From Clytia hemisphaerica (lineage: Eukaryota; Cnidaria; Hydrozoa; Leptothecata; Clytiidae), in assembly GCA_902728285.1 (NCBI GenBank), contig CACVBU010000693.1, positions 518,779 through 582,778 of the forward strand: DNA of 64,000 nucleotides, read 5' to 3'. Below the pieces are notes generated by a model, which was given only the letters and a program-made list of their open reading frames with translations, was not told the DNA's origin and made no database searches. Below, one piece after another: positions 45,401-52,354 of this stretch. Each line of letters begins with the position of its first letter. The first letter of the stretch is position 1. A program made the translations under genes and the position numbers.

Positions 45401-47859
45401 ACACGCCAAGCAACCAAAATTTCTAAACACACATATTTTTCTTAAGTAAGCCCTCATGAGCAAAAAAAACATCTATCTCATAAAAAAATTGAGTAATTTG
45501 ACTAAGAACATTAATGTATGCTTATTAATAGTGATTCTTATAGATAAACATGTGTTTTTTGAGCCAACAAAATTTTTTTGCAAAAAATCTGCTTGAGCCA
45601 TCTTTTACCTATGATGGTACCCTACTTTCATGCAAAAAATCAGAAAAAATTAATGATCCAATTTTTCAAAGTCCAAAAAACCCGTTTTATAGCCGTTTTT
45701 TGGCCCAAATTTGCCCCCAAATTTTTTTTTCGAAAATCGGGCTCCGTCACATTTTGGCCAACACCATTTTGCACCTTTGTACCAAAAATCAAAAGATTCC
45801 TATGATTTAATCCTGAGAAAAATTGGTAACAGACGAACGAACGAACGAACGAACGGACGGACGAACAAACACAGGTTAATTTATAGGACCTCCACCGAGG
45901 TAGGTGCAAAAATTAGTTTTTTTTCTATCCTCTGCTTTTTTGTTATAGAAGAGGGGGTTCTGACTATGTAAAAATATGTGGTCAGTAAAATAAACTAGTT
46001 AGCTTACCTGATGTCCTGATAAGGTTTATGAGAATCATCGCATATTGTTTCATTCAGTTTCTCCAGTACATCAAAACCTTCAGCTAGTTTACCAAACACT
46101 GTGTGTTTACCATCCAAAAAGTCAAGATTATCACCCAAAGTGATAAAAAACTATAAAAAGGAAATTTAGATGATAGAGTTTATTTTGAAGCTGAAAGGAC
46201 TTGTGGAACCTGGTAGTGTTAAGAATAATGTAAAGTTATGTTTAAGTGTTTGATTGATATAAACAAAAAAACTCAAGATGGCAAAAAACCAGGGCATACC
46301 TGTGAGCCATGCATATTGTTTCCATTATTGACAAACGAGATGGTTCCTCTGGATTGGTGACGTATCCTTGGCTTAGTTTCCAACTCATAATACTTTGCTT
46401 GCAAACCATGTAAAGAGCTAAATCAAAGTTATAAAAAAGTAACAGTTGTAAAGTATATTTTTACTATGGCTTTAAAGATATCACCTTTGGCTATGTTGAA
46501 AAGTCTTTCTTTGCTTAGATCTTATTTTGGATATTGAATCTTTCCAGGTTTTTTTATTTAATTCTCTATTGATAAAACTCTTTCCTTGAGTAGTAAAGAC
46601 TATTATCGCCTTTTTTCAGTGTCTTCCTTATGAAAGATGCAAAATCAAATAAAGTTTAGATCAACCATACGCAAAAATAGATTCTCCTCCTCTCCCAGTG
46701 CCAGTTGGATCACCACTTTGTGCAATGAAATTTCTCTGAAAGAGAATTACATGGTATGGTACAGCCCCTTCTCACAGACCCAGTGGGATTTTTTGAGCCA
46801 GTTGGGGTAAAATAACAGTTTAAAACTCGATGGGGATTGATATTCCTATGTTTTTAATGGCTTTGGATTTGAGCTCCATTGTTTTCGAGCCAGTAAATTC
46901 AGTGGGGATGGAAATAATTGCACATTATTTTGCAGTGCGGACTTGCTTATATGTTTATTTAATCAGTGGTGACAAAAATTAGAGTATAATTTTCCACTGA
47001 GGATAGCTGGGACAATATTTTGACCAATTTTTTCAGTCCCAGTGGGTCTGCGAGAAGGGGGTGTTTAAAAGGGGAAAAGGATTATAAAGATAAGGACCGT
47101 TTGTTTAAGAATTTAAAATTTTGTTTCCAACTCATTTTCCAGAGCTCATCTAATAAACCTTTGAAAATGTATAAACCTGGCTATAGTCAAAAGTGTTTAG
47201 AAAAGTTTTCTGAAAGATAAAAAACACCAACAAAAAAACGACCAACTTACTCGTATTGAATGAAACAAACAGAAGTTGTAATACTTGACTTTACATAGCT
47301 TTAGAAAGTTCAAACATGCTATAAATAAAGAATAATAAATCTTATTCAAGTCTTGTAGAAATCAATCAACATCACAATAAACTTTACTTAGTTCACCATT
47401 CTGCAAATTACAAACAGTACTTCAAATATTTATTAAAGATTTCCAACAAAAATGAAAACTTTAACCACCGAGGATAAGAGAAAGTATCAAATTGATATAG
47501 ATAAGGTCAAATTTTTACAACATGTATCCATTTAGTATTAAAGGTAATTGTAAATATAGGGGGCAACCTGTCCATTCAAAGTTTGATATTTTTGTCAGAT
47601 AGATTATAATTGACCTTAAATTTTTATCAAATTTTTAACCGTACCGCAGGTACCAGAACTTTGAGCTTTAAAGGGCAGTATTTTTTTTGTGTATTTGAAA
47701 ATGGGACTTGTTGTATTATACTTTTTTGATTACATACCATGAAAAATGAATGGATGCTTAAAAATTGGCCCCTAAAATTTCTGACTTACATCTCGGTCTT
47801 TCTTCAATACACAAATCAAAGACCAAATCTCCGATTGTAGTTTCAATCAAAACAGACAT
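15444..47859 (-). CDS. PPIL4: PPIL4-like cyclophilin with RRM and very long RS/K-rich tail; 15 coding exons, about 886 aa
   Basis: Peptidyl-prolyl isomerase of the nuclear, spliceosome-associated PPIL4 family. Exons (5' to 3'): 47859-47790, 47318-47251, 46735-46671, 46417-46300, 46150-46008, 44674-44578, 44277-44167, 43787-43663, 19237-19171, 18995-18881, 18507-18432, 18227-18040, 17422-16435, 16158-15969, 15683-15444. All phases agree. Cyclophilin fold at residues 1-160 ([11 protein letters not shown] start; [23 protein letters not shown]; the position of PPIA Trp121 is Phe). The family linker DDPFDDP...PDRSPEPT follows. RRM at about 235-318 (RNP2-like VLFVCKL; RNP1-like [23 protein letters not shown]). 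Residues beyond about 330 are an RS/K-rich low-complexity tail ending in [10 protein letters not shown]. Human PPIL4 is 492 aa, so the tail is greatly extended. Intron 8 interrupts the RRM and spans about 24.4 kb. The exon 13 start may be 17,422 or 17,416. Confidence 0.92.
17595..17735. repeat. Dispersed repeat, copy 1 (second at 33,020-33,170)
   Basis: The segment around AACTGAACCCAAAACTAG ... ATCAATGGTAAAGATCA ... TGATGGAAATAG has a diverged same-orientation copy at about 33,020-33,170. It lies in PPIL4 intron 12. Class unknown, no coding capacity. Confidence 0.5.
19562..23153 (+). CDS. Coiled-coil protein with three C-terminal ADIFG repeats, three exons, about 767 aa
   Basis: Exons 19562-20719, 21049-21451 and 22411-23153; frames join (phase 0, then 1) and give a TAA stop. 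Residues 1 to about 450 are strongly coiled-coil (long runs of E/K/Q/L heptads). An acidic part follows ([15 protein letters not shown] ... [14 protein letters not shown]). A Pro/Ala-rich stretch with EAP(S/A) repeats comes next. The Lys-rich tail carries three copies of an (A/T)DIFG motif ([21 protein letters not shown]), each followed by a basic patch. It is nested in PPIL4 intron 8 on the opposite strand, with its ATG about 325 bp from PPIL4 exon 9. I do not recognise the family. The layout would suit a cytoskeletal or centrosomal protein, but that is a guess. An alternative acceptor near 21,537 leads quickly to a stop. Confidence 0.8.
23342..24795. repeat. Unclassified interspersed element with internal tandem repeats, copy 1
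   Basis: It begins near GGACCTACCTGG and ends near CCGGGGTAGGTCC (short imperfect TIR). Its interior is made of diverged tandem monomers of roughly 350-500 bp that contain GAGCAAAAAAAACATCTA, GAGTAATTTGACTAAGA and GAGGGTTTATAGTTATGCA. A (CGAA)n microsatellite lies just before the right end. A second, shorter copy is at 44,874-45,906. No ORF suggests a transposase. It lies within PPIL4 intron 8. Confidence 0.75.
24720..24760 (+). repeat. (CGAA)n microsatellite
   Basis: About ten GAAC/CGAA units with one interruption. The position relative to the right end of the host element is the same as in the copy at 45,834-45,870. Confidence 0.85.
24800..27600. other. Non-coding intronic region, AT-rich
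   Basis: No supported exon. A low-complexity patch at about 26,060-26,370 is rich in TTCGGAA/TTTCGG words on both strands, which looks like a decayed short tandem or satellite-like sequence. Nothing else stands out. Confidence 0.5.
27625..27632 (+). promoter_or_regulatory. TATA box of secreted Cys-rich gene 1
   Basis: TATAAATA within AAAGTATAAATAGTGGACA. The same motif lies 83 bp before the ATG in all three family members (27,625/27,708; 31,844/31,927; 35,686/35,769), so it is very likely the core promoter. Confidence 0.8.
27708..28675 (+). CDS. Secreted Cys-rich family member 1 (single domain, 8 Cys), about 160 aa
   Basis: Exons 27708-27762, 27973-28104 and 28380-28675; all junctions are phase 1. 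The signal peptide [19 protein letters not shown] is followed by a Glu/Asp/Asn/Gln-rich acidic exon ([14 protein letters not shown]...) and a basic domain that starts [15 protein letters not shown]. Eight cysteines fall in the pattern C-x9-C-x12-C-x7-C-x2-C-x6-C-x5-C-x10-C, with the core C-K-(I)-C-x3-YY-x2-C. It ends AHTSY. AATAAA is at 28,793-28,798. I know no database family with this pattern. It is inferred to be secreted or an acid/base-partitioned mature peptide. It sits inside PPIL4 intron 8, opposite strand. Confidence 0.85.
29030..29870 (+). repeat. Duplicated intergenic flank of the Cys-rich family (unit 1)
   Basis: This stretch is recognisably homologous to 30,600-31,320 and to about 33,690-34,000. 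Shared landmarks are the GTTTATCTTAGT region and the TAAATATACT(T/C)GAACG region. It marks tandem duplication of whole gene-plus-flank blocks. Confidence 0.65.
29882..30110 (+). pseudogene. Remnant 3' end of a lost secreted Cys-rich gene copy
   Basis: It matches the sequence that follows the stop codons of genes 1 and 2 (ACTAATTTGACTAAT..., then a TTGAAT...AGA stretch, then GA(C)GG(A/G)C(C/A)GAG). No coding exon precedes it. It lies between two homologous flank blocks, so a middle gene copy appears to have been deleted, leaving only its 3' UTR. A short (GCAT)n run is at 29,937-29,950. Confidence 0.6.
30600..31320 (+). repeat. Duplicated intergenic flank of the Cys-rich family (unit 2)
   Basis: Diverged copy of 29,030-29,870. 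The open frames within it are not conserved between copies, so it is non-coding. Confidence 0.6.
31844..31851 (+). promoter_or_regulatory. TATA box of secreted Cys-rich gene 2
   Basis: TATAAATA in the context AAAGTATAAATAGTGGACA, 83 bp before the ATG, as in gene 1. The upstream TTTATCATCCGTCCT block is also shared with gene 1. Confidence 0.8.
31927..32775 (+). CDS. Secreted Cys-rich family member 2 (single domain, 8 Cys), about 161 aa
   Basis: Exons 31927-31981, 32190-32321 and 32477-32775, all phase 1. Nearly identical to member 1. The signal peptide differs at one position (F for L), the acidic exon at two, and the Cys domain by scattered changes such as [11 protein letters not shown] and [13 protein letters not shown]. 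All eight cysteines are kept. The long (124-aa) and 107-aa open frames over exon 3 are the true frame extended upstream and a shadow, respectively. This looks like a recent tandem duplicate of member 1. Confidence 0.85.
33020..33170. repeat. Dispersed repeat, copy 2
   Basis: Homologous to 17,595-17,735 (AGCTGAACCCAAAATAA ... ACCAATGGTAAAAATCA ... TGATGGAAATAG). Confidence 0.5.
33690..34000 (+). repeat. Duplicated intergenic flank of the Cys-rich family (unit 3)
   Basis: Shares GTAAATATACTCGAACGG and GATGGT(G/A)CCCA landmarks with units 1 and 2. The remaining DNA to 35,640 shows no supported gene. Confidence 0.55.
35686..35693 (+). promoter_or_regulatory. TATA box of modular secreted Cys-rich gene 3
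   Basis: TATAAATG in AGTATAAATGGTGGACA, again 83 bp before the ATG. The downstream 5' UTR (AATTTCCAGAAAAATCATCAT) is shared with the other members, while DNA further upstream is diverged. Confidence 0.75.
35769..43063 (+). CDS. Modular secreted protein: four Cys-rich domains alternating with acidic linkers, nine exons, about 589 aa
   Basis: Exons: 35769-35823 (signal [19 protein letters not shown]), 36275-36340 (acidic/polar), 36740-37075 (domain A1), 39061-39141 (linker), 40735-41070 (A2), 41302-41388 (linker), 41852-42187 (A3), 42418-42498 (linker), 42672-43063 (terminal domain B). All introns are phase 1 and all internal exons are multiples of three, so any domain/linker pair can be duplicated or skipped without frame loss. 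A domains start DPSYHGYL, carry KKVYTEK and have ten cysteines; A1-A3 are nearly identical. B ([13 protein letters not shown]...KKYTEQ) has the same ten-Cys pattern but diverged sequence. Linkers (HDEAMKD(E/G)DEFKS(K/E)DEV...) are strongly acidic, the Cys domains strongly basic. The gene is nested in PPIL4 intron 8. The family is unknown to me. Linking all nine exons into one transcript is inferred from phase and the absence of other start exons. Confidence 0.8.
36516..36695 (+). mobile_element. tRNA-derived SINE-like element, copy 1
   Basis: The head has an A box (TAGCTCAGTCGG) and B box (GGTTCGATCC) at tRNA spacing. The anticodon arm does not fold and the T stem is imperfect, so it is not a working tRNA gene. 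The body ends near CTCCCAGGTCTGATGAA. Copies at 40,512-40,684 and 41,630-41,802 lie at the same place, just before each A-type exon. Confidence 0.75.
37250..39006 (-). mobile_element. 5'-truncated LINE (CR1/jockey-like) with intact reverse transcriptase frame
   Basis: The minus-strand frame from about 39,006 to the stop at 37,296 encodes a non-LTR reverse transcriptase. Visible motifs: [61 protein letters not shown], the catalytic [11 protein letters not shown], then [10 protein letters not shown]. The endonuclease part is missing (5' truncation). The RT frame has no stop or shift, so the insertion is young. It lies in the intron after exon A1 of the modular gene, opposite in orientation. The sister introns at 41,071-41,301 and 42,188-42,417 lack it and define both borders; a few bases of target seem deleted. 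Confidence 0.9.
39151..40028. repeat. Tandem duplication of a 441-bp repeat
   Basis: TTGGCCCAGCTAGCTTTAGC starts at 39,151 and again at 39,592. The two units are almost identical over their whole length, apart from a 6-bp difference (ACTATA) and a few bases. They form the left part of a 1.16-kb insertion (39,151-40,312) that is absent from sister introns. Confidence 0.9.
40029..40312 (+). mobile_element. Two tandem copies (143-bp period) of a second tRNA-derived SINE
   Basis: Each unit has AGATAGCCGAATGGTCTAAG (type-II tRNA-like A box/D arm, Leu/Ser style) and GGTTCAAATCC (B box), then a tail with CGCTGGGCCTTCATGCCCTC. Units start at about 40,031 and 40,174. The anticodon region does not fold into a tRNA. 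The tail word CTGGGCC also appears in the neighbouring 441-bp repeat, hinting at a common origin. Confidence 0.75.
40446..40510 (+). pseudogene. Relic of a B-type Cys-domain exon, cut off by a SINE (unit 2)
   Basis: The sequence reads [11 protein letters not shown]...[10 protein letters not shown], matching the start of terminal exon B ([13 protein letters not shown]...KKYTEQ). The 3' splice site reads CAC where the intact sister has CAG, and its pyrimidine tract is deleted. A tRNA-derived SINE follows at once, so the exon is dead. Confidence 0.7.
40512..40684 (+). mobile_element. tRNA-derived SINE-like element, copy 2
   Basis: Same head (TAGCTCAGTCGGTAAAGC, GGTTCGATCC) and body as copy 1. 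It directly follows the B-exon relic. Confidence 0.75.
41562..41628 (+). pseudogene. Relic of a B-type Cys-domain exon, cut off by a SINE (unit 3)
   Basis: After an intact-looking TTTCAG the sequence reads [13 protein letters not shown]...KKHTDKAR, homologous to terminal exon B up to the YTEQ region, then runs into the SINE head. Because its acceptor survives, it might be used as an alternative end: the frame continues about 29 codons into the SINE before a stop, and no cysteine of the B pattern would be encoded. Confidence 0.7.
41630..41802 (+). mobile_element. tRNA-derived SINE-like element, copy 3
   Basis: Degraded head (TAGCTCCATTGGTAGAGC, GATTCGATTC) and the same body as copies 1 and 2. 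It lies between the B-exon relic and exon A3. Confidence 0.75.
43064..43660. other. 3' flank of the modular Cys-rich gene within PPIL4 intron 8
   Basis: AT-rich, with no convincing exon. A 74-codon open frame at 43,152-43,376 has no similarity I recognise and is probably chance or 3' UTR. Confidence 0.5.
43909..44081. mobile_element. Foldback MITE, TA-flanked (GACCTT family)
   Basis: GACCTTTTCATAAATTACAT... (left) is mirrored by ...TTTATGAAAAGGTC (right), with arms of over 40 bp continuing through CACAAACATCACTTGCCT. TA flanks both ends. It lies in PPIL4 intron 7. Its outermost bases match the elements at 12,330 and 48,456, but the inner arms do not. Confidence 0.85.
44874..45906. repeat. 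Unclassified interspersed element with internal tandem repeats, copy 2
   Basis: Collinear with 23,342-24,795 but shorter (fewer internal monomers). It has the same left end (homology begins slightly outside, at AACAAGTGATACTTTTATGG), the same (CGAA)n tract at 45,834-45,870 and the same right end (GGTTAATTTATAGGACCT...). It lies in PPIL4 intron 5. Confidence 0.75.
46765..47060. mobile_element. MITE with CCCCTTCTC(A/G)CAGACCCA TIRs
   Basis: Left CCCCTTCTCACAGACCCAGT and right TGGGTCTGCGAGAAGGGG are inverted repeats. CAGTGGG words recur near both ends. It lies in PPIL4 intron 2. No clear target duplication. Confidence 0.7.
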
Positions 47860-48118
47860 GATTCAAAACTTCAAATTCAAATTCAAGTCAAGGTCATCTC
47901 CAATCCTTTGCTTTCTTATATTTCAAAATAATCTAGAAAATCAACAGTTTACAAAATTACTAGAGCATCTTTTTAATGATAACATCTAATTGATTTGTCT
48001 TTTACAACACAGCTGTTGTCTAGAAATGAAATAATTTATCCTGTTTTTATTCCTTAAGGGCAAGTAATGTATGCTGTAATAATTCATTCAATACACTGTC
48101 TACTAAATATCCCTCTCC

Positions 48119-48216
48119 AACACCGGACATCCGACTTTCTTAAGTCCGGTGTAGAGATTGTCCAGTGGTAAAAAAAATTATCATTTTACACCGGACTTTC
48201 GGGTGTCCGGTGTTCG
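48119..48216. repeat. Short inverted repeat, CACCGGAC family
   Basis: CACCGGACATCCGACTTTC...AAGTCCGGTGTA is mirrored by TACACCGGACTTTCGGGTGT...CGGTGTTCG. Part of the motif (AAGTCCGGTG) reappears at 48,916 beyond the next element, which therefore seems to have inserted into this repeat. Confidence 0.65.
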
Positions 48217-48222
48217 TTATAG

Positions 48223-48914
48223 GGGTCAGTCACAAATCGATTTTAGGTTAGAAGAACGTCAATTGACGTTTTAAAAGCTGACCCACCCACCCACACCCAA
48301 AAACGTCAAACACCTTGATATCCCGAAAATCGATAAAAACTGCCTTCATCGCTGTTTCGTCAGCCATCTTGATTTCACTACGGCTCGCATAGTTTATATT
48401 TGAAAAAAAAGAAATGGAGATAATTTCTAAACTTGTTCACAAAATTCCCGTAATAGACCTTTTTTCAAAGAGGACGTCCTGTTGAATAATTATGTAGTCC
48501 AGCCATAAAAACAATGATAAAGCCATGCATAATTACTGTATCATGCATATTGTAATAATTATGCATGGTTTTATCTTTGTTTTTCTGCTGGACTACATAA
48601 TTATTCAACAGGGTGGCCTCTTTGAAAAAAGGTCTATTAATTATCTCCGTAGTATGTAGCGACAGAAAGAAAGGCCATCTGCAAAAATTCAAGGGCCGTT
48701 CGGGCCGTCAAACAAAGAAAAGACATAAACATCGGGCCGTTTGTTTTGGTTTTCAAAACAAACGAAGCGATCAAACAGAAACATGGCGAGAAGTAATATT
48801 TTGTATGGAATGAAAAATCGATGTTTCTGAAAAACGTCAATAACCTTTAACCCACCCACCCATATACGTCAATTGACGTTCTTCTAACCTAAAATCGATT
48901 TGTGACTGACCCCT
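48223..48914. mobile_element. TIR element of about 690 bp containing a nested MITE
   Basis: The ends are near-perfect inverted repeats of about 48 bp (GGGGTCAGTCACAAATCGAT ... ATCGATTTGTGACTGACCCC) that include AACGTCAATTGACGTT. The inside holds CCCACCCACCCA tracts and the 180-bp foldback at 48,456-48,635. No intact transposase is visible. It lies between the divergent PPIL4 and Kelch genes. Confidence 0.75.
48456..48635. mobile_element. Nested foldback MITE, TA-flanked (GACCTT family)
   Basis: GACCTTTTTTCAAAGAGG at the left is mirrored by CCTCTTTGAAAAAAGGTC at the right. The arms continue through TTGAATAATTATGTAGTCCA to a short centre. TA flanks both ends. A further right-end copy, CCTCTTTGAAAAAAGGTCTA, stands alone at 48,950-48,969. 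Confidence 0.85.
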
Positions 48915-49290
48915 AAGTCCGGTGCATCGGCAGGGTCCTCAGGGACGTCCTCTTTGAAAAAAGGTCTATTATGGACTGGTTGAGTAAAGTGGCCCTTACC
49001 AACTTCCAACTTTGTTATAAAAATAAATACTGAAAACAAATGTCTGGCACTAAGTTTACTTTCTTTAGGTTCGACATTCGATGTGATTTGTGATTTGATT
49101 TCTAAACGTTCTTCAACTTCACTGTGGTGAAGCAGTGAAAGCACGCTGAAATGGCTACCATTTTTAAATAATTTAAAGCATCCGTTTCATGTACAACTTA
49201 TCTAGGCTCGGTCCTTTAAAAAAGTTACAAGGCCCTTCAACGATTTTGTGGAGCACAGCCTAAAGCAAAATGTAAATATTACGATTCGGG

Positions 49291-51233
49291 ATGGGAAATA
49301 GCGTAGGAGTGTTCAGTGCAGAGATTTTGGCAGATTCGAGCAAAATGGCCGAGGAAGAAGACCTTGATCTCTCTGATTGGGATGATGTTGATGAAACAGA
49401 AGCTACACAAGAACCATCCTTGTCTTCAACAGAGGCCTCCAAAGCAGAATCCGATGATGAAGAAGAAGATTGGAATGATGTTATTGCCATAGAGATCCTT
49501 GAAGATTACTGTGTCCCACTCATGAAAGAACTTGAATCCTTTCGAAAAGATGGAATCTTGTGTGATGCTATCATTGCTGTTCGATTAGTCACCTTTTTTC
49601 AGCCATTAGTCCTTTTTTCAAAGATGTGTTTTCTAAACTCCAAGACTCTTCAGACAACAAAATAACACTACATAATTTAACTGGGAATACAATGGATGAT
49701 ATTCTTCACTTTGCCTACACAGGGGAGGTGTGTGTCCATGATGGAAACGTACGCCAACTTCTTGCTACATCTAGATTTCTTCAAATGAATAATTTAAAGG
49801 AGATGACAACTTCTTATTTGGAAAAGAAACTCAACCCTTCTTCTGCTGTTGATATACTTTTACTGGCTGACAAGCACAAGTGTGAAAATCTCTTGGCAGC
49901 TACTGAGAAAGTCATAATTGATAATTTTGTTATTGTATCAAAGACTGAAGGATTCAAAAAGATGAAATTTGAAATGATACACATGTTTATACAAAGTGAA
50001 TACATCAGAGTTAGCAAAGAAGAAGAGGTCTATGAGGCTGTTATGCTTTGGGTAAAATCTGACTTTGGCAATCAAAGACTTGAACGTATCAGTCAGTTAC
50101 CCAACCTATTGAGAGAAATTAGATTTGCACTAATTTCTCCCCCTTATATAACAGAAATGACCATGGATCCTACAATTCTTGAAAACTCTGAATGTTATGA
50201 TATTGTAACAGAGGGATTGAATTATCATGGTTCAGCAGGAGTTATGGCGCCAAATCATTCCTATGAGCCTAAATTAACAAAACCACGGAAATTAATGGAA
50301 ACAGTTCTAGGTGTGATTTCAGTTGGTGGATGGGATAAAGAAAAGCCTGTCACAGATGTATATGCGTTTGTTGAATCTAAGAAGAATTGGTTTCCTTTGA
50401 AATCAATGCCTACTGCTTGCTATGGTCACTCAGTAGTTAACAGTGATGGCCTTATTTATGTTATTGGTGGGAGAGATGAAAATGCTAAACTTCTAACAAC
50501 TGTTACAAGATTTGATCCAGCAACCAATGATTGGAGAAGTGTTAAAAATTTGCCTTACGCTTTGACTTCAACTGGGGTTTGTATTTTTAAAGGTCAAATT
50601 TATGTTGTTGGTGGCATCTCCCATAAGGGATCATTGAAATCAGTATTAAGATATAGTTCAAGATATAATGTATGGCAAAAGGTTGCAAATTTGAAATATC
50701 CTAGAGGAGCCTGCACTGTAGTGACGGATGGGAAATTAATGTATGCAATCGGAGGAATGAGAAAGGTTGTTACTGGCCAGGATGTATCTTGGGAATATCT
50801 TGATTCAATGGAGATTTATGATAAAGATTCTAAGTCTTGGACAATGGGGAAAGATTTATTAAACAAACGAGCATATGGTACTGCTGTTTATACTAATAAA
50901 AAGATTTATTTAACAGGAGGGCAAAATAAATTATTGTCAAATGTCAAAGGAATTGAGCTTTATGATACCATGAAAGTTGAATGGGTTTCTATTTCTTATT
51001 TTGGAATCCAACGCTCATTAAATGGAATTGCTTTAAATGAAAATACATTCTTTTTGGTTGGAGGAATTTCTAAAGATGGAGAAGTTATTGATTCTGTTGA
51101 AGTTTTTGATATGACAAGAAACCGTTCAACAAAAGTTGCAACGCTGCCAAAAACATTAAGTATGCTCCAATGTTGTACTTTACCTATGAAGTTAGCAGTG
51201 CTGCAAGGCATGGATACTGAGTTGATTAATTGA
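49291..51233 (+). CDS. BTB-BACK-Kelch (KLHL-type) protein, single exon, frame broken inside BTB
   Basis: KLHL proteins are mostly substrate adaptors of Cullin-3 ubiquitin ligases. Two overlapping frames make one gene. The first (49,291 or Met at 49,345) gives an acidic N-terminus (DLSDWDDVDE...) and the BTB start (FRKDGILCDAIIAV). From about 49,585 the protein continues in another frame (SHLFSAISPFFKDVFSKL...), so 49,626 is not a true start. Compared with the usual BTB consensus, four or five residues are missing at the break, fitting a small out-of-frame deletion or a sequence error. BACK follows (NPSSAVDILLLADKHKC...), then six kelch blades with the GG hallmarks (SVGGW, VIGGR, VVGGI, AIGGM, LTGGQ, LVGGI). 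It ends at TGA 51,233, with AATAAA at 51,285. It lies head-to-head with PPIL4. The lack of introns suggests a retrogene-like origin. Confidence 0.85.
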
Positions 51234-51284
51234 TCTCTTTTGATTTATTTTTTTTAAAGCGTGCATTTTTTCAAAACTAGATTT

Positions 51285-51290
51285 AATAAA
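51285..51290 (+). terminator. Poly(A) signal AATAAA of the Kelch gene
   Basis: The canonical hexamer lies about 52 bp after the Kelch stop codon. Confidence 0.55.
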
Positions 51291-51748
51291 TACAAATTTA
51301 AGATTTTTATTCGTCTTTTTTATGATTCGAAAGGTATTTTTAACAGCATTTTGGCAAAACCTCCCATTTATTTATATTTAGCAGTCAATTTTACAATCAT
51401 TACAAACATTACAACAATCGACTTGCAATAGAAGAAAAAACATGAACAGTTTAATTTTTAAATGTTAATTTTTCAAAACTTTTGAATACATTTTCCCTTC
51501 AAAGTGGTGATAAAAGGGATAGCGGAGTTTTTTTACATAAACCTTGACTAATTAGAATAAGATATAGAAACATAACGAGATGTTTTGACACTTTTTGACA
51601 ATTAGTTTAGTTTTATACATCTTAATTTATACATTTTTATGCTTTTCTATTTTCTACGCAACGATATTTTTGTAAAAGTAAACTTTTAATTTTATCAAAA
51701 CTGAAAAACTCAATTTACTTCTATTTTCTCTTGATATAATATGTGATT

Positions 51749-52099
51749 CCCGGGGGGGGAGGGCAGCTGGGCAAAAGGACCGACGGGTATGTGCGGGTCC
51801 TAAGGGTACCTTTTCCAACATGTTTAAAATGCACTGTAAGGGTCGGGAAAACTAGAGATGCACTGTAAGGGTAGAAATTTCAGAAAATTTCAGAAAATTC
51901 TTGAAAAACCTAGATATTTTGACCAAAAATGCTAGAATTTTGACCATTTGTTGCACGAAAGAGATCGAAAATTTGGGGGAAAATGCACTCTAAGGGTATG
52001 ATTTTCACTGATTTTTGCTGCACTGTAAGGGTGCAATTTTAAAAGCCAATTTTTGGCCCGCACATACCGTCAGTCCGCAAACCCAGTGCCCCCCCCCGG
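51749..52099. mobile_element. MITE with G/C-run TIRs and perfect 8-bp target duplication (hAT-like)
   Basis: The left end CCCGGGGGGGGAGGGCAGCT...GGGTATGTGCGGG is mirrored by CCCGCACATACC...CCCCCCCCCGG. ATGTGATT flanks both sides (51,741-51,748 and 52,100-52,107), the 8-bp duplication expected of hAT-type insertion. The inside has four spaced copies of GCACT(G/C)TAAGGGT. Confidence 0.85.
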
Positions 52100-52354
52100 A
52101 TGTGATTTCATATGATGGTCCAAATATTTTGTCTACTGTAAAGTCAATTGGACTTTGATTTATTGGCATTTTGGCAATTTGCATTTAATGATATATATTT
52201 CTAATAGGCCTTTGACTTTTTTTCACTCGATGTTTCGCAATTTTTTTTCGTGTCTGTCAATTCAATTTTTGCTCTGAAATTTGGCTTAAAAATGTTAATT
52301 ATAGAAATAGTAAAACATGCATTCTGCTCTAACTCAACTTCAGTATTTTCTGCC

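Noticed and set aside
48300-48372. Possible first exon of PPIL4 (a minus-strand Met followed by about 20 open codons)
   Set aside because: It lies inside a TIR element and does not resemble the cyclophilin start. The real start at 47,859 ([11 protein letters not shown]) fits the family and splice phase.
49626-49628. GTG as start of a separate Kelch protein
   Set aside because: The same frame is open upstream and encodes the BTB core (SHLFSAISPFF). GTG is only the first candidate codon in an automatic scan, not a natural eukaryotic start.
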